Below are positions 8,900 to 18,298 of a stretch of 21,306 nt of DNA, piece by piece. The stretch's first letter is position 1, and every line of letters begins with the position of its first letter. Under the pieces are notes generated by a model that had not been told where the DNA came from, did no database searches, and was given only the letters and a program-made list of their open reading frames with translations. The DNA comes from an uncultured Propionivibrio sp. (GTDB lineage Bacteria; Pseudomonadota; Gammaproteobacteria; Burkholderiales; Rhodocyclaceae), in assembly GCA_937923255.1 (NCBI GenBank), contig CALAIL010000055.1:1-21306 (forward strand), written 5' to 3'. Made by a program: the position numbers and the translations under genes.

Positions 8900-9910
8900 A
8901 TGAACGATATGACTTCTCCCCCGCTGAACGCCGTACCCTCATCCGCCGCACAAGCTGTTGCTGCCGCAACCCCTGCGCGTTGGACAGTGTCGCAGGTTAA
9001 GGCATTGTATGAACTGCCGCTGATGGATCTGCTTTTCAAGGCGCACGTAGTGCACCGCGAGAATTTTCCACCGAATGAAATTCAGCGTTCGGCGCTGATT
9101 TCGATCAAGACGGGAGGATGCTCCGAGGATTGCAGCTATTGCTCGCAGTCGGCGCGCTATCAGAAGGAAACCGGCACCCAGCGTGAAAAACTGATGGAAG
9201 TGAGCGATGTTGTCGAGGCGGCCAAACAGGCCAAGGCCAATGGCGCGACGCGCTTCTGCATGGGTGCGGCCTGGCGTGGCCCGAAAGAGAAGCAGATGGA
9301 AGTGGTCACCGAGATGATCCGCGAAGTCAAGGCGCTTGGTATGGAAACCTGCGTGACGCTCGGCATGCTCAAGGAAGGCCAGGCCGAGCAGCTCAAGGAA
9401 GCCGGCCTGGACTATTACAACCATAACGTGGATACCGATGCCGAGTTCTACGCAAACGTGATTACCTCGCACACGCATGCCGATCGCCTGGATACCATCG
9501 CCATGGTGCGCAACGCGGGCATCAAGGTATGTTCGGGCGGTATTCTGGGGATGGGCGAATCACGGCGTAACCGTGCAGCGATGGTTGCCCAGCTCGCCAA
9601 TCTTGAACCACCGCCAGATTCAGTGCCCATCAATAATCTCGTGCCGATTCCCGGCACGCCACTGGCTGCTTCAGAAAAGCTCGACAATTTTGAATTCTTA
9701 CGCACCATTGCCGCCGCACGCATCACGATGCCCAAAAGCTACGTTCGCCTGTCGGCCGGCCGTGAATCGATGAGTGAAGAAATGCAGGCGTTGTGTTTCT
9801 TCGCCGGCGCCAATTCGATCTTTTACTGCGACAAGTTGCTGACGACGGTCAATAACGGCACTAACCGTGACGTCGCCCTGTTTGCCAAGCTGGGGCTGAC
9901 CTTCGTTTGA
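8900..9910 (+). CDS. bioB: biotin synthase
   Basis: Radical-SAM enzyme that inserts sulfur into dethiobiotin, the last step of biotin synthesis. The 4Fe-4S cysteines are C74, C78 and C81 in [13 protein letters not shown]. The 2Fe-2S ligands are C120 ([11 protein letters not shown]), C151 (TCVTLGM), C211 ([11 protein letters not shown]) and Arg283 in VRLSAGRE. It has 336 residues, with an Ala/Pro-rich stretch of about 28 residues before the conserved core. AGGTG is close to the ATG; a second in-frame ATG 9 bp later is possible. bioF, bioA, bioD and bioC are absent nearby, so it is a stand-alone gene, and it ends in its own terminator. Confidence 0.97.
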   Translation: MNDMTSPPLNAVPSSAAQAVAAATPARWTVSQVKALYELPLMDLLFKAHVVHRENFPPNEIQRSALISIKTGGCSEDCSYCSQSARYQKETGTQREKLMEVSDVVEAAKQAKANGATRFCMGAAWRGPKEKQMEVVTEMIREVKALGMETCVTLGMLKEGQAEQLKEAGLDYYNHNVDTDAEFYANVITSHTHADRLDTIAMVRNAGIKVCSGGILGMGESRRNRAAMVAQLANLEPPPDSVPINNLVPIPGTPLAASEKLDNFEFLRTIAAARITMPKSYVRLSAGRESMSEEMQALCFFAGANSIFYCDKLLTTVNNGTNRDVALFAKLGLTFV

Positions 9911-9936
9911 CGTCCTGAACAGATTCGAACCACTAC

Positions 9937-9982
9937 ACGCCGCAACCGGGGCACGATGCCCGTCAGGTGCGGCGTATTTTTT
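9937..9982 (+). terminator. terminator of bioB
   Basis: An outer stem ACGCCGCA (9937-9944) with TGCGGCGT (9968-9975) encloses an inner GGGCA/TGCCC hairpin and is followed by ATTTTTT. It lies 26 bp after the bioB stop. Confidence 0.85.
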
Positions 9983-10124
9983 CTGTGGCGTGGGTTATTG
10001 CGCTACGTGGTGATTCTGACGAGTAGGGCCGTGTTTTGGCTCTCCCCCACTAGACATATTAGGTAGGATACTGCTACGGTAACTGGCACTTTTGCATCTA
10101 CGATTGCAGGAGAGGATTCAGCCT

Positions 10125-10232
10125 ATGAATGCAAATTGGAGCAATCTCCCTGCCGGCGCCACGGTTGCCGACCATCTCAAATACAGAAAACACGGCACAC
10201 GCCGGCATCCTGACCAGGAAAAATCACGATGA
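10125..10232 (+). CDS. 35-residue ORF sharing a motif with the ORF at 11188 (possible effector N-terminal remnant)
   Basis: Encodes a 35-residue peptide containing LPAGATVADHLKYRKHGTRR. I do not recognise a family with certainty. Support for translation: AGAGGA lies 8 nt before the ATG, and the stop overlaps the next ATG as ATGA. Its centre (10153-10184) is a 32-bp near copy, 3 mismatches, of 11222-11253 in the third ORF of the cassette. After LKY the sequence changes to a short basic tail. Such a start followed by an unrelated tail that runs into the next gene is what an internal deletion of a much larger gene would leave, but a genuine small peptide is also possible. Confidence 0.5.
   Translation: MNANWSNLPAGATVADHLKYRKHGTRRHPDQEKSR
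10153..10184 (+). repeat. 32-bp direct repeat, copy 1
   Basis: Matches copy 2 (11222-11253) at 29 of 32 positions and lies in the same reading frame of its ORF, encoding AGATVADHLKY against SGATIADSLKY. The two copies are 1069 bp apart and flank the 320-codon gene, so recombination between them would remove it. Confidence 0.85.
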
Positions 10233-11191
10233 ACGTGATCGGACTGACAGGGTTTGACGACCTGTTCAAGCTGCTGGGGTTTTTTCTCTGGCTGTTGATC
10301 ATCATCACGCTGATTCTCGTCGTAGTCTTACCGAAGACCTGGAAAGGGAAGCTGTGTTCGATTCTAATCATTCTCTGGCTGTTTCTCGCCTTTCCGGCCC
10401 GCTGGGTGAGGGAAGAAAAGCAAGAACGGGAAGCCTTCCTTGCCTGGCAAGCCAAAGCGAACAGCCTCTACGAGGCAGGCTGCCGAAAATCCGGAGAATT
10501 CATCCACCGCACGGCAGACAATGTCGACGGCATTTTTCTGCTCCGCATCCGTATGGATTATGGTCGTGGCTATCAATACACAGAGGACCCGTATGGGTAT
10601 GATTCCGCAGGGAATAGCTATATCCTTGGTTTTTTTCACACGCCTGTACGGGATGGTGATAAATACCCTATATTGCCCAACATTGTAGGAAATGAACTAC
10701 AGAATCTTCGTAACACATATCGGGGCTACCGCTATGTTGAGGTGGTTGACCCGGTCGATGGTGAGCGGTACCGTTACACGGGAAGCATCAAAGTGATCGG
10801 TAAAAAAGATACGGCAGCGCCTAATGTTCGCCTTCAAATGGAACGCAATCCCAATTTCGACGTAAATATTTACGATTTTGTTCTCGACCGGGCGCCGGCG
10901 CCGGGGTCCCCGCCCCGCTATGGGGTGACGTATGAAGACATTTCGACGCCGGAAGAGCGCGAATACTGGGTGGCTGGCAGCTCGCTGAAAGTCATCGACC
11001 TATGGGCGAATGAAGTGATTGCCGAGCGTATCGGCTATATCAAGGCGCCGCCGAATGCCATGTCAGCCTGGGCCCATGGAGTAGCATGTCCGCAGCCCCC
11101 AGAAGATGATCAAACCCGAAAATTTGTTGAAAAAGTCCTTCGCATTAAACCTCACGCAGTTCCCGAAACGCCACAAAAGGATACGCCATGA
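10229..11191 (+). CDS. two-TM hypothetical protein, possible partner/immunity protein of a lost effector
   Basis: A 320-residue protein. Two adjacent hydrophobic segments (about 13-34 and 39-56) form an N-terminal membrane hairpin, followed by a charged linker and a roughly 230-residue soluble domain. That domain has RTADNVDGIFLLRIR (94-108), EDPYGYD (119-125), YVEVVDPVDGERYRYTG (169-185), PRYGVTYEDISTPEEREYW (229-247) and AGSSLKVIDLWANEVIAERI (249-268), and a late Cys in GVACPQP. I recall similar uncharacterised proteins beside secreted or type VI-type effector genes in betaproteobacteria, which suggests an immunity or accessory role. This is recall, not a search. AGGA sits 9 nt before the ATG. 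ATGA overlaps join it to the short ORFs on both sides. Confidence 0.8.
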   Translation: MNVIGLTGFDDLFKLLGFFLWLLIIITLILVVVLPKTWKGKLCSILIILWLFLAFPARWVREEKQEREAFLAWQAKANSLYEAGCRKSGEFIHRTADNVDGIFLLRIRMDYGRGYQYTEDPYGYDSAGNSYILGFFHTPVRDGDKYPILPNIVGNELQNLRNTYRGYRYVEVVDPVDGERYRYTGSIKVIGKKDTAAPNVRLQMERNPNFDVNIYDFVLDRAPAPGSPPRYGVTYEDISTPEEREYWVAGSSLKVIDLWANEVIAERIGYIKAPPNAMSAWAHGVACPQPPEDDQTRKFVEKVLRIKPHAVPETPQKDTP

Positions 11192-11304
11192 CTCATTCAT
11201 CGACCGACAACAATGTCAAATCCGGCGCCACGATTGCCGACAGTCTCAAATACGCCGAACTACAAATGGCGGCGGAAGCTTTCCAGGGGAGAACCGCCCA
11301 CTGA
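11188..11304 (+). CDS. 38-residue ORF with GATIADSLKYAELQMAAEAF motif (possible truncated effector start)
   Basis: Encodes 38 residues: a polar lead-in, then SGATIADSLKYAELQMAAEA, then a short end FQGRTAH. AAGGA lies 6 nt before an ATG that overlaps the previous stop as ATGA, so initiation signals are good. I have a vague recollection of LKYAxLQMAAEA-type N-termini on much larger secreted proteins of Neisseria-like bacteria; this is unverified. Here the ORF stops inside a hairpin followed by a T run, as if the N-terminus had been joined to the extreme 3' end of a longer gene. Alternatively it is a complete small peptide. Confidence 0.5.
   Translation: MTHSSTDNNVKSGATIADSLKYAELQMAAEAFQGRTAH
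11222..11253 (+). repeat. 32-bp direct repeat, copy 2
   Basis: Second copy of the segment at 10153-10184, differing at three bases. The conserved reading frame and near-identical DNA suggest a recent duplication or a shared exchangeable 5' module. Confidence 0.85.
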
Positions 11305-11320
11305 GGGCGGCATAATTTTT
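11294..11320 (+). terminator. terminator overlapping the end of the 38-residue ORF
   Basis: CCGCCC (11294-11299) pairs with GGGCGG (11305-11310) around the loop ACTGA, which contains the TGA stop codon. CATAATTTTT follows. The stem is only 6 bp but all G/C pairs. Confidence 0.6.
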
Positions 11321-11468
11321 ACGCATATCCGGTTGCTCGGAGGCCACGGAAATAGCCGCAGCGACGTGGCGAGCGCGTCCTTGTCCACTTTTTATCCTAG
11401 CGTGTCTTCAGGCATATTCGAATGGATTCTTTAGACGGATTGCATTTTCCGGCTTCGCCCGGTGTACG

Positions 11469-11497
11469 TTGAAGCTGCTATCATCACATACGATATT
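11469..11497 (+). promoter_or_regulatory. candidate sigma-70 promoter of gpmI
   Basis: TTGAAG (11469-11474) and GATATT (11492-11497) are separated by exactly 17 bp, about 33 bp before the gpmI ATG. It is a moderate match with correct spacing and position. Confidence 0.45.
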
Positions 11498-11529
11498 TTT
11501 GATAACACATCTCACTACAGGAAATCGTC

Positions 11530-13170
11530 ATGTTGAAGAAATTCGCTGCCTTCTCTGGCGTGAAGGGGCCGGTACTTACCATCATTATGGACGGCTATGG
11601 TCTGTCCAACTCTGAAGTCGGCAATGCCATTGCCGCCGCGCGCAAGCCGACGCTCGATCGTTTGTTCGCGGATTATCCCCACATCCAGTTGCGTGCGCAC
11701 GGGACGGCCGTGGGGATGCCGTCCGACGATGATATGGGGAATTCCGAAGTTGGGCACAACGCCATTGGCTCGGGGCAGGTGTATAGCCAGGGCGCTTCGC
11801 TGGTTGCCAACGCCATTGCCTCGGGCGCCATCTGGCAGGGGGAGGCGTGGAAGCAAATCATCGCCGGCGCCAAAGCGGGCAGTGGTTGCATCCATTTTAT
11901 CGGCCTGTTTTCCGACGGTAACGTGCATAGCCATATCGATCACCTCAAGGCAATGATCGTGCGTGCCAAACAGGAAGGCATCAAGGCAGTGCGTGTGCAT
12001 GTACTGCTCGACGGGCGTGATGTACCGGAAACCAGCGCGCTTGATTACATCGACCCCTTCGAGGCCTTCCTCAGCGAGCTGCGCAGCGGCGACTTCGACG
12101 TGCAAATTGCCTCCGGCGGCGGCCGTATGAAGATTACGATGGATCGCTACGATGCCAACTGGCGCATGGTGGAGGAAGGCTGGAAGACGCACGTTCTGGG
12201 CGAAGGTACTCAGTATGACAGCGCTGCCGAGGCGGTCAAAGCCCTGCGTGCCGAGTTTCCAGGCGTCATCGACCAGGATTTGCCGGCTTTCGTCATCGCC
12301 CGGGACGGCAAGCCCGTGGGGCCGATCGTCGATGGCGATGCCGTGGTTTTCTACAACTTCCGCGGTGACCGTGCGATTGAAATTACGCGCGCTTTTGAAG
12401 AAACCGATTTCGACAAATTCGACCGCAAGCGTATGCCCAAAGTGACCTATGCGGGCATGCTGCAATACGATGGCGACCTGCAACTGCCCAAGCGCTTCCT
12501 CGTTGATCCGCCCGCTATCCAGGACACTATGGGTGAGTGGTTTTCCAAGAGCGGCATTACGCAGTTCGCCTGCTCGGAAACGCAGAAATTCGGTCATGTG
12601 ACCTATTTTTGGAATGGCAACCGCTCCGGCAAATTCGCGGGGGAAACCTATCTGGAAGTGCCGAGCGACCGTGTTCCGTTTGAACAGCGGCCGTGGATGA
12701 AGTCGGCCGAGATCGCCGATGCGCTGATCGACGCCCTGCGCAGCGGCAAGTACCAGGCCTTGCGCTGCAATTTCGCCAATGGCGATATGGTCGGTCATAC
12801 GGGTAATTTCCGCGCGGCGACAATGGCGGTCGAGGCGGTTGATCTAGCGCTGTCGCGCATTCTGCCGGTAGTCGATGCCATGGGCGGCGTAGCGCTGGTG
12901 ACGGCCGATCACGGCAATGCCGACGAAATGTATGAAACGGACAAAAAGACCAAGGAACCCGCGCGGAACAAAGACGGCAGTTTCAAGGCTAAAACGGCGC
13001 ATACGCTCAACCCGGTGCCGTTTATTCTGTACGACAACGTGACGGGCGGCAGACTCGGACTTCGTCAGCTGCCCAATGCCGGCCTGTCGAATATCGCGGC
13101 GACGATTGCCAACCTGCTCGGATTGGAAAAACATGCCAAGTGGGATGAAAGTCTGCTGACCGTCAAATAA
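11530..13170 (+). CDS. gpmI: 2,3-bisphosphoglycerate-independent phosphoglycerate mutase
   Basis: Interconverts 3- and 2-phosphoglycerate in glycolysis/gluconeogenesis through a phosphoserine intermediate, using two metal ions. Visible motifs are LTIIMDGYG (metal ligand D21), DDDMGNSEVGHN (nucleophile S72), FSDGNVHSHIDHL, VHVLLDGRDVPETS, ASGGGRMKITMDRYDANW, FYNFRGDRAIEITRAF, NFANGDMVGHTGN, TADHGNADEM and TAHTLNPVPF. At 546 residues it is longer than the common 510-515-residue bacterial form. Part of the excess is in a Lys-rich stretch (KKTKEPARNKDGSFKAKTAH) between the last metal motifs, a feature I associate with the longer plant/protist-like iPGM subgroup. A terminator follows at 13281. Confidence 0.97.
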   Translation: MLKKFAAFSGVKGPVLTIIMDGYGLSNSEVGNAIAAARKPTLDRLFADYPHIQLRAHGTAVGMPSDDDMGNSEVGHNAIGSGQVYSQGASLVANAIASGAIWQGEAWKQIIAGAKAGSGCIHFIGLFSDGNVHSHIDHLKAMIVRAKQEGIKAVRVHVLLDGRDVPETSALDYIDPFEAFLSELRSGDFDVQIASGGGRMKITMDRYDANWRMVEEGWKTHVLGEGTQYDSAAEAVKALRAEFPGVIDQDLPAFVIARDGKPVGPIVDGDAVVFYNFRGDRAIEITRAFEETDFDKFDRKRMPKVTYAGMLQYDGDLQLPKRFLVDPPAIQDTMGEWFSKSGITQFACSETQKFGHVTYFWNGNRSGKFAGETYLEVPSDRVPFEQRPWMKSAEIADALIDALRSGKYQALRCNFANGDMVGHTGNFRAATMAVEAVDLALSRILPVVDAMGGVALVTADHGNADEMYETDKKTKEPARNKDGSFKAKTAHTLNPVPFILYDNVTGGRLGLRQLPNAGLSNIAATIANLLGLEKHAKWDESLLTVK

Positions 13171-13280
13171 AAAACGCCCAGTAGCGGGACGCCGTCGCGT
13201 CGTTGTTCCGACGCCTGGCGCTCATCTGCCCGGCGCTGCCGGAAAGGGGCGAACAAGGTGCGGAAAGGGTGGCGGACATG

Positions 13281-13312
13281 AAAAGAGCAGGCGCAGATAG
13301 CCTGCTCTTTTT
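13281..13312 (+). terminator. terminator after gpmI
   Basis: A 12-bp stem (AAAAGAGCAGGC with GCCTGCTCTTTT) around a 7-nt loop, followed by one more T, 110 bp downstream of the gpmI stop. The A-run on the left arm means it could also work on the minus strand. Confidence 0.85.
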
Positions 13313-13370
13313 CCGTAGGGCTTCGGTGTGCCGCTGTGGGCGCTGTCGGCGTATTGCCAGGGCGGTACTC

Positions 13371-13376
13371 TATAAT
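13371..13376 (+). promoter_or_regulatory. possible -10 element for engB
   Basis: A perfect TATAAT 34 bp before the engB ATG. No matching -35 hexamer occurs at 16-18 bp, so this is only a candidate. Confidence 0.35.
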
Positions 13377-13410
13377 ATGCTTCGTTTGTTTTGAGCTTTT
13401 ACGTTTATCC

Positions 13411-14217
13411 ATGCCCATTTTCCGCCAGGCCGTATTTTTTCAGACCATTGCCGATTTGCGCGACTTGCCGGGCGATGCCGTGCGTGAAGTGGCTTTCGTT
13501 GGTCGCTCGAATGTCGGCAAATCCTCCGCGATCAATACGCTGGCCGACCACACGCGCCTGGCCTTCGTTTCCAAGACGCCCGGGCGGACGCAGCACCTGA
13601 ATTTCTTTGCGCTGTCGGCAGGTAAATATTTCGTCGATCTGCCTGGCTACGGTTTTGCACGCACGCCTGAGGACATCCGCGGCCAGTGGGAAGGGCTGCT
13701 GGCGCCCTATCTGCGCTACCGTGCACCGCTCGCCGGTCTGGTGCTGGTCATGGATAGTCGGCACCCGCTCGCTGAGCGGGATCGGCATATGCTTGAATGG
13801 TTCGCGCCGACGGGCAAACCCGTGCATATTCTGCTTTCCAAGGCCGACAAGCTGACGCGGCAGGCGCAGGCGGCCGTGTTGCATACGGTGAGGGAAGCGG
13901 TCGGCAAGATCAACGCGCACTGCTCGGTGCAGCTTTTTTCCAGCCTCAAGCGGATGGGAATTGGCGAAGCCGAGGCGGTGCTGGGCCGTTGGCTGGACAT
14001 GCGCATCAAGGATGCTGAAAGAACTGAAATAATCGGCGCAGCGGCTGGCGCTGATACTCACGCAGCCCCTTCATTGCCCCGGCAGCCGGGCAGTCGACGG
14101 GCCAAAGTTGCGCGCGTGAAAAATCGCCGCGCCATTGGCTGGAGTGCGCGTACGGCGGGGAAGGTAGGGAAAGAGGCGGGAGGTCGGGCAGGCGGAAAAG
14201 CGGACGCCGACGGATAA
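13411..14217 (+). CDS. engB: ribosome-biogenesis GTPase EngB (YsxC/YihA) with basic C-terminal tail
   Basis: Small GTPase needed for 50S subunit maturation. Motifs: G1 GRSNVGKS (31-38), the switch region around KTPGRTQHLNFF (55-66), G3 DLPGYG (76-81), G4 SKADK (143-147) and G5 FSSLK (176-180). The start MPIFRQAVFFQT is chosen by family alignment; the frame is open 75 bp further upstream but no ribosome-binding site supports that. The GTPase core ends near residue 200. The remaining 68 residues are Ala/Gly/Arg/Lys-rich (PRQPGSRRAKVARVKNRR and on to GKVGKEAGGRAGGKADADG), whereas typical EngB proteins are about 200-220 residues. The tail is in frame and resembles an rRNA-binding disordered extension. 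Confidence 0.95.
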   Translation: MPIFRQAVFFQTIADLRDLPGDAVREVAFVGRSNVGKSSAINTLADHTRLAFVSKTPGRTQHLNFFALSAGKYFVDLPGYGFARTPEDIRGQWEGLLAPYLRYRAPLAGLVLVMDSRHPLAERDRHMLEWFAPTGKPVHILLSKADKLTRQAQAAVLHTVREAVGKINAHCSVQLFSSLKRMGIGEAEAVLGRWLDMRIKDAERTEIIGAAAGADTHAAPSLPRQPGSRRAKVARVKNRRAIGWSARTAGKVGKEAGGRAGGKADADG

Positions 14218-14249
14218 GACACGCGGCAGGGAGCGTCGAGCGGCATTGA

Positions 14250-15317
<1,068 letters not shown>

Positions 15318-15383
15318 TTCCGCGTTGATTTTCTAGCTCGCTGCTCCGCGCCTCGACTACAACGACGCGTGGGCGGCATTTCA

Positions 15384-16238
15384 TCATTGTGCCTTTTGTG
15401 TGCCCCTTGACGGGACGGGTGGAAATTGCAGCCAGCAGACGCCGCCGGGCAGGTAATTGGCGATCGGCGTTTTTTCCAGCAATGGCACCAGCCAGCGCAG
15501 CGGTCCGCGCGGAAACATGAAGGTGACGTTGTGCACGGCCACTGGCTGGCCTAGCCAGCGCGAAATCAAGGGTTGCAGCCTGTCGCGGCGTACGCCCCAG
15601 GGCATGGGCGGAGCGCGGTAGTGCGGCGTTTTCATCCAGCCGCGATGGCTCAATGTGCGCTGTGATAGGCGCGGGCAAATGTGGTCGAACATGAAATACC
15701 CGCCGGGGAAACGCCTTGCCATTGCCTTGACGAGCGCGGCGACTTCATCTTCGCGGAAATACATCATCAGCCCCTGTGCGGTGATGAACACGGCGCGACC
15801 AGGCGGCACGGCGTCGAACCATGCAGCGGTATCTAATGCGCTGGCGGCAATGTGCCGGTGCTGCGCATCGGGCGCAATGAAGCGCTCGCGCAGGGCGATG
15901 GATTGCGGCAGATCCACACTGATCCATAACGCCTGCGGCGCATCAATGCGAAAACGCTGCGTTTCCAACCCTTCGCCCAGATTGACGATGACGCCGTCGG
16001 GATGCCGGTCAAGGAATATGCGCAACTTGTCGTCGAATAATTGCGAACGGATACCGTGCGAAGGTTCTGCTTTGCCGAAGTGGCGTGCGTAGTCGTAACT
16101 GAGGGCGTGATAAATCTCCAGGCATTTCGGGTCGCAGAGGCAGCCGTCGGCGCGTGCGGCCTCGTTGGCACGGTTATACAGCGTCCACAAAGTAGTTTCG
16201 GGTACGTCGGTGAGTGTCGGTTGAATGGTCGATGGCAT
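15384..16238 (-). CDS. class I SAM-dependent O-methyltransferase, LCM/TcmP-like
   Basis: A 284-residue protein resembling the leucine-carboxyl-methyltransferase-like family (often annotated as an O-methyltransferase of polyketide synthesis). The SAM-binding loop is VIVNLGEGLETQRFR (83-97), an acidic residue after beta-2 is in ISVDLP (106-111), and FITAQGLMMYFREDEV (151-166) is the conserved post-motif. FMFDH follows at about 182-186. The substrate is unknown; no biosynthetic cluster surrounds it. It is convergent with hemB (66-bp gap) and lies 68 bp downstream of the nuclease gene on the same strand. Confidence 0.85.
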   Translation of the reverse strand: MPSTIQPTLTDVPETTLWTLYNRANEAARADGCLCDPKCLEIYHALSYDYARHFGKAEPSHGIRSQLFDDKLRIFLDRHPDGVIVNLGEGLETQRFRIDAPQALWISVDLPQSIALRERFIAPDAQHRHIAASALDTAAWFDAVPPGRAVFITAQGLMMYFREDEVAALVKAMARRFPGGYFMFDHICPRLSQRTLSHRGWMKTPHYRAPPMPWGVRRDRLQPLISRWLGQPVAVHNVTFMFPRGPLRWLVPLLEKTPIANYLPGGVCWLQFPPVPSRGTQKAQ

Positions 16239-16306
16239 GGCGATTTTCTGGGAACGGTGGAGGTATGAGCAAATATTTTGTGCGTGGAGAATGGTGGGTC
16301 AGCCCT

Positions 16307-16909
16307 CTAGCCGCCCGTATGACACGATCCGTAATGACGGCGAAAATCGGCCGGGCGCTCGGCGCCGTCATCGGCGAATAGTCCGCGCCGCGCCTGCACG
16401 GCCTGCCGGTGTTCCTGCGTGTAGAGGCCGCGGCGTTTTCGCCCGCCATCGTCCCACGCCCAGCCTTGAGCGACCATGTGGCGCGCAAGGTTGATGCCGT
16501 CGGGCAGCAGAATAACATCGGCAATGGCGCGGCCATAACGGTCGCGGGCGTAAATGGTGACGCGCACGCGCTGGCCGGTCGGCGCCAGTGCGCGCAGCGC
16601 ATCACGGGCTTGCGTACCGTGCTGCTGACATAGTTCGGGTGCGTCGATGCCCCGCAGGCGTACCCGCAAACGTTGGCCATGTCCTTTGCCGCGCCAGGCG
16701 GTACGGGCGCCGTGGATGTTTTGAGTGCTGCCGGCCGTGCGTACCCAAAGCGAGTCGCCATCGACTACATAGCTGACGACGTAATGCTCATCGTCCGGGT
16801 GCGATGTGGCCGGTGCGATAGAGACGGCGTGTGCCGCCGGCACAAAGAACCGGATAAGCACGGCCAGTAGCGGCAGCAGAAAGAAGGCACGCAAGAAATG
16901 GCTCGGCAT
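16307..16909 (-). CDS. secreted thermonuclease-like (SNase-fold) nuclease
   Basis: A 200-residue protein with an N-terminal hydrophobic signal (SHFLRAFFLLPLLAVLIRFF, then VPAAHA, likely cleaved after Ala28), so periplasmic or secreted. The SNase domain (about 43-180) has VVDGDSLWV (48-56), RLRGIDAPE (84-92, with Arg and acidic catalytic/Ca-binding positions), DRYGRAIADV (123-132, second catalytic Arg) and GLF (176-178). Three consecutive ATGs occur at 16915, 16912 and 16909. The last is best spaced from AAGAAG, so it is chosen; the open frame extends to 17089 but that stretch lacks family features. It cleaves DNA and/or RNA by family analogy. Confidence 0.87.
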   Translation of the reverse strand: MPSHFLRAFFLLPLLAVLIRFFVPAAHAVSIAPATSHPDDEHYVVSYVVDGDSLWVRTAGSTQNIHGARTAWRGKGHGQRLRVRLRGIDAPELCQQHGTQARDALRALAPTGQRVRVTIYARDRYGRAIADVILLPDGINLARHMVAQGWAWDDGGRKRRGLYTQEHRQAVQARRGLFADDGAERPADFRRHYGSCHTGG

Positions 16910-17171
16910 CATCATCTTCTTTGCGGCCAAGATCGGTACGCAACAGTGCCTCCCGGGCGCCTGTGCGCTTATGTATTGCGATGCCCGCCATTCTAGGCGC
17001 ATTGCAAGCCACCGGAAGTGGGAGATATCGGAGCATTCAACGGCATTCGACGTATCTCCGGCGGAAATGGCGGCGTAATCGTTATACAAATCCGGTCACC
17101 CGCTGCAGGCGCTGATTGGGTGGTTATTGAACGGTTATTGAGCGCTTATTACCGTGCGTGCATGGCATGGC

Positions 17172-18173
<1,002 letters not shown>

Positions 18174-18176
18174 TTA

Positions 18177-18233
18177 CGCAACCCGCAACCCGCAACCCGC
18201 AACCCGCAACCCGCAACCCGCAACCCGCAACCC
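18177..18233. repeat. heptanucleotide tandem tract (ACCCGCA)7
   Basis: Seven perfect head-to-tail copies of ACCCGCA (18181-18229), preceded by a partial CGCA and followed by a partial ACCC. It lies in the divergent spacer between argB (minus) and the Cys-rich CWC gene (plus). A perfect short tandem repeat of this purity is prone to slippage, so copy number may vary between strains. Confidence 0.97.
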
Positions 18234-18298
18234 ATGCCTTTGCGCGTATCATGGGCGGCATGAATTCCCTGTCATAAAATTCGCGCGCGCCGCTTTCC

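Noticed and set aside
11515..12798. 427-codon open frame on the minus strand
   Set aside because: Lies entirely antisense to gpmI, shows no family motifs or ribosome-binding site, and is explained by the high GC content of the gpmI codons.
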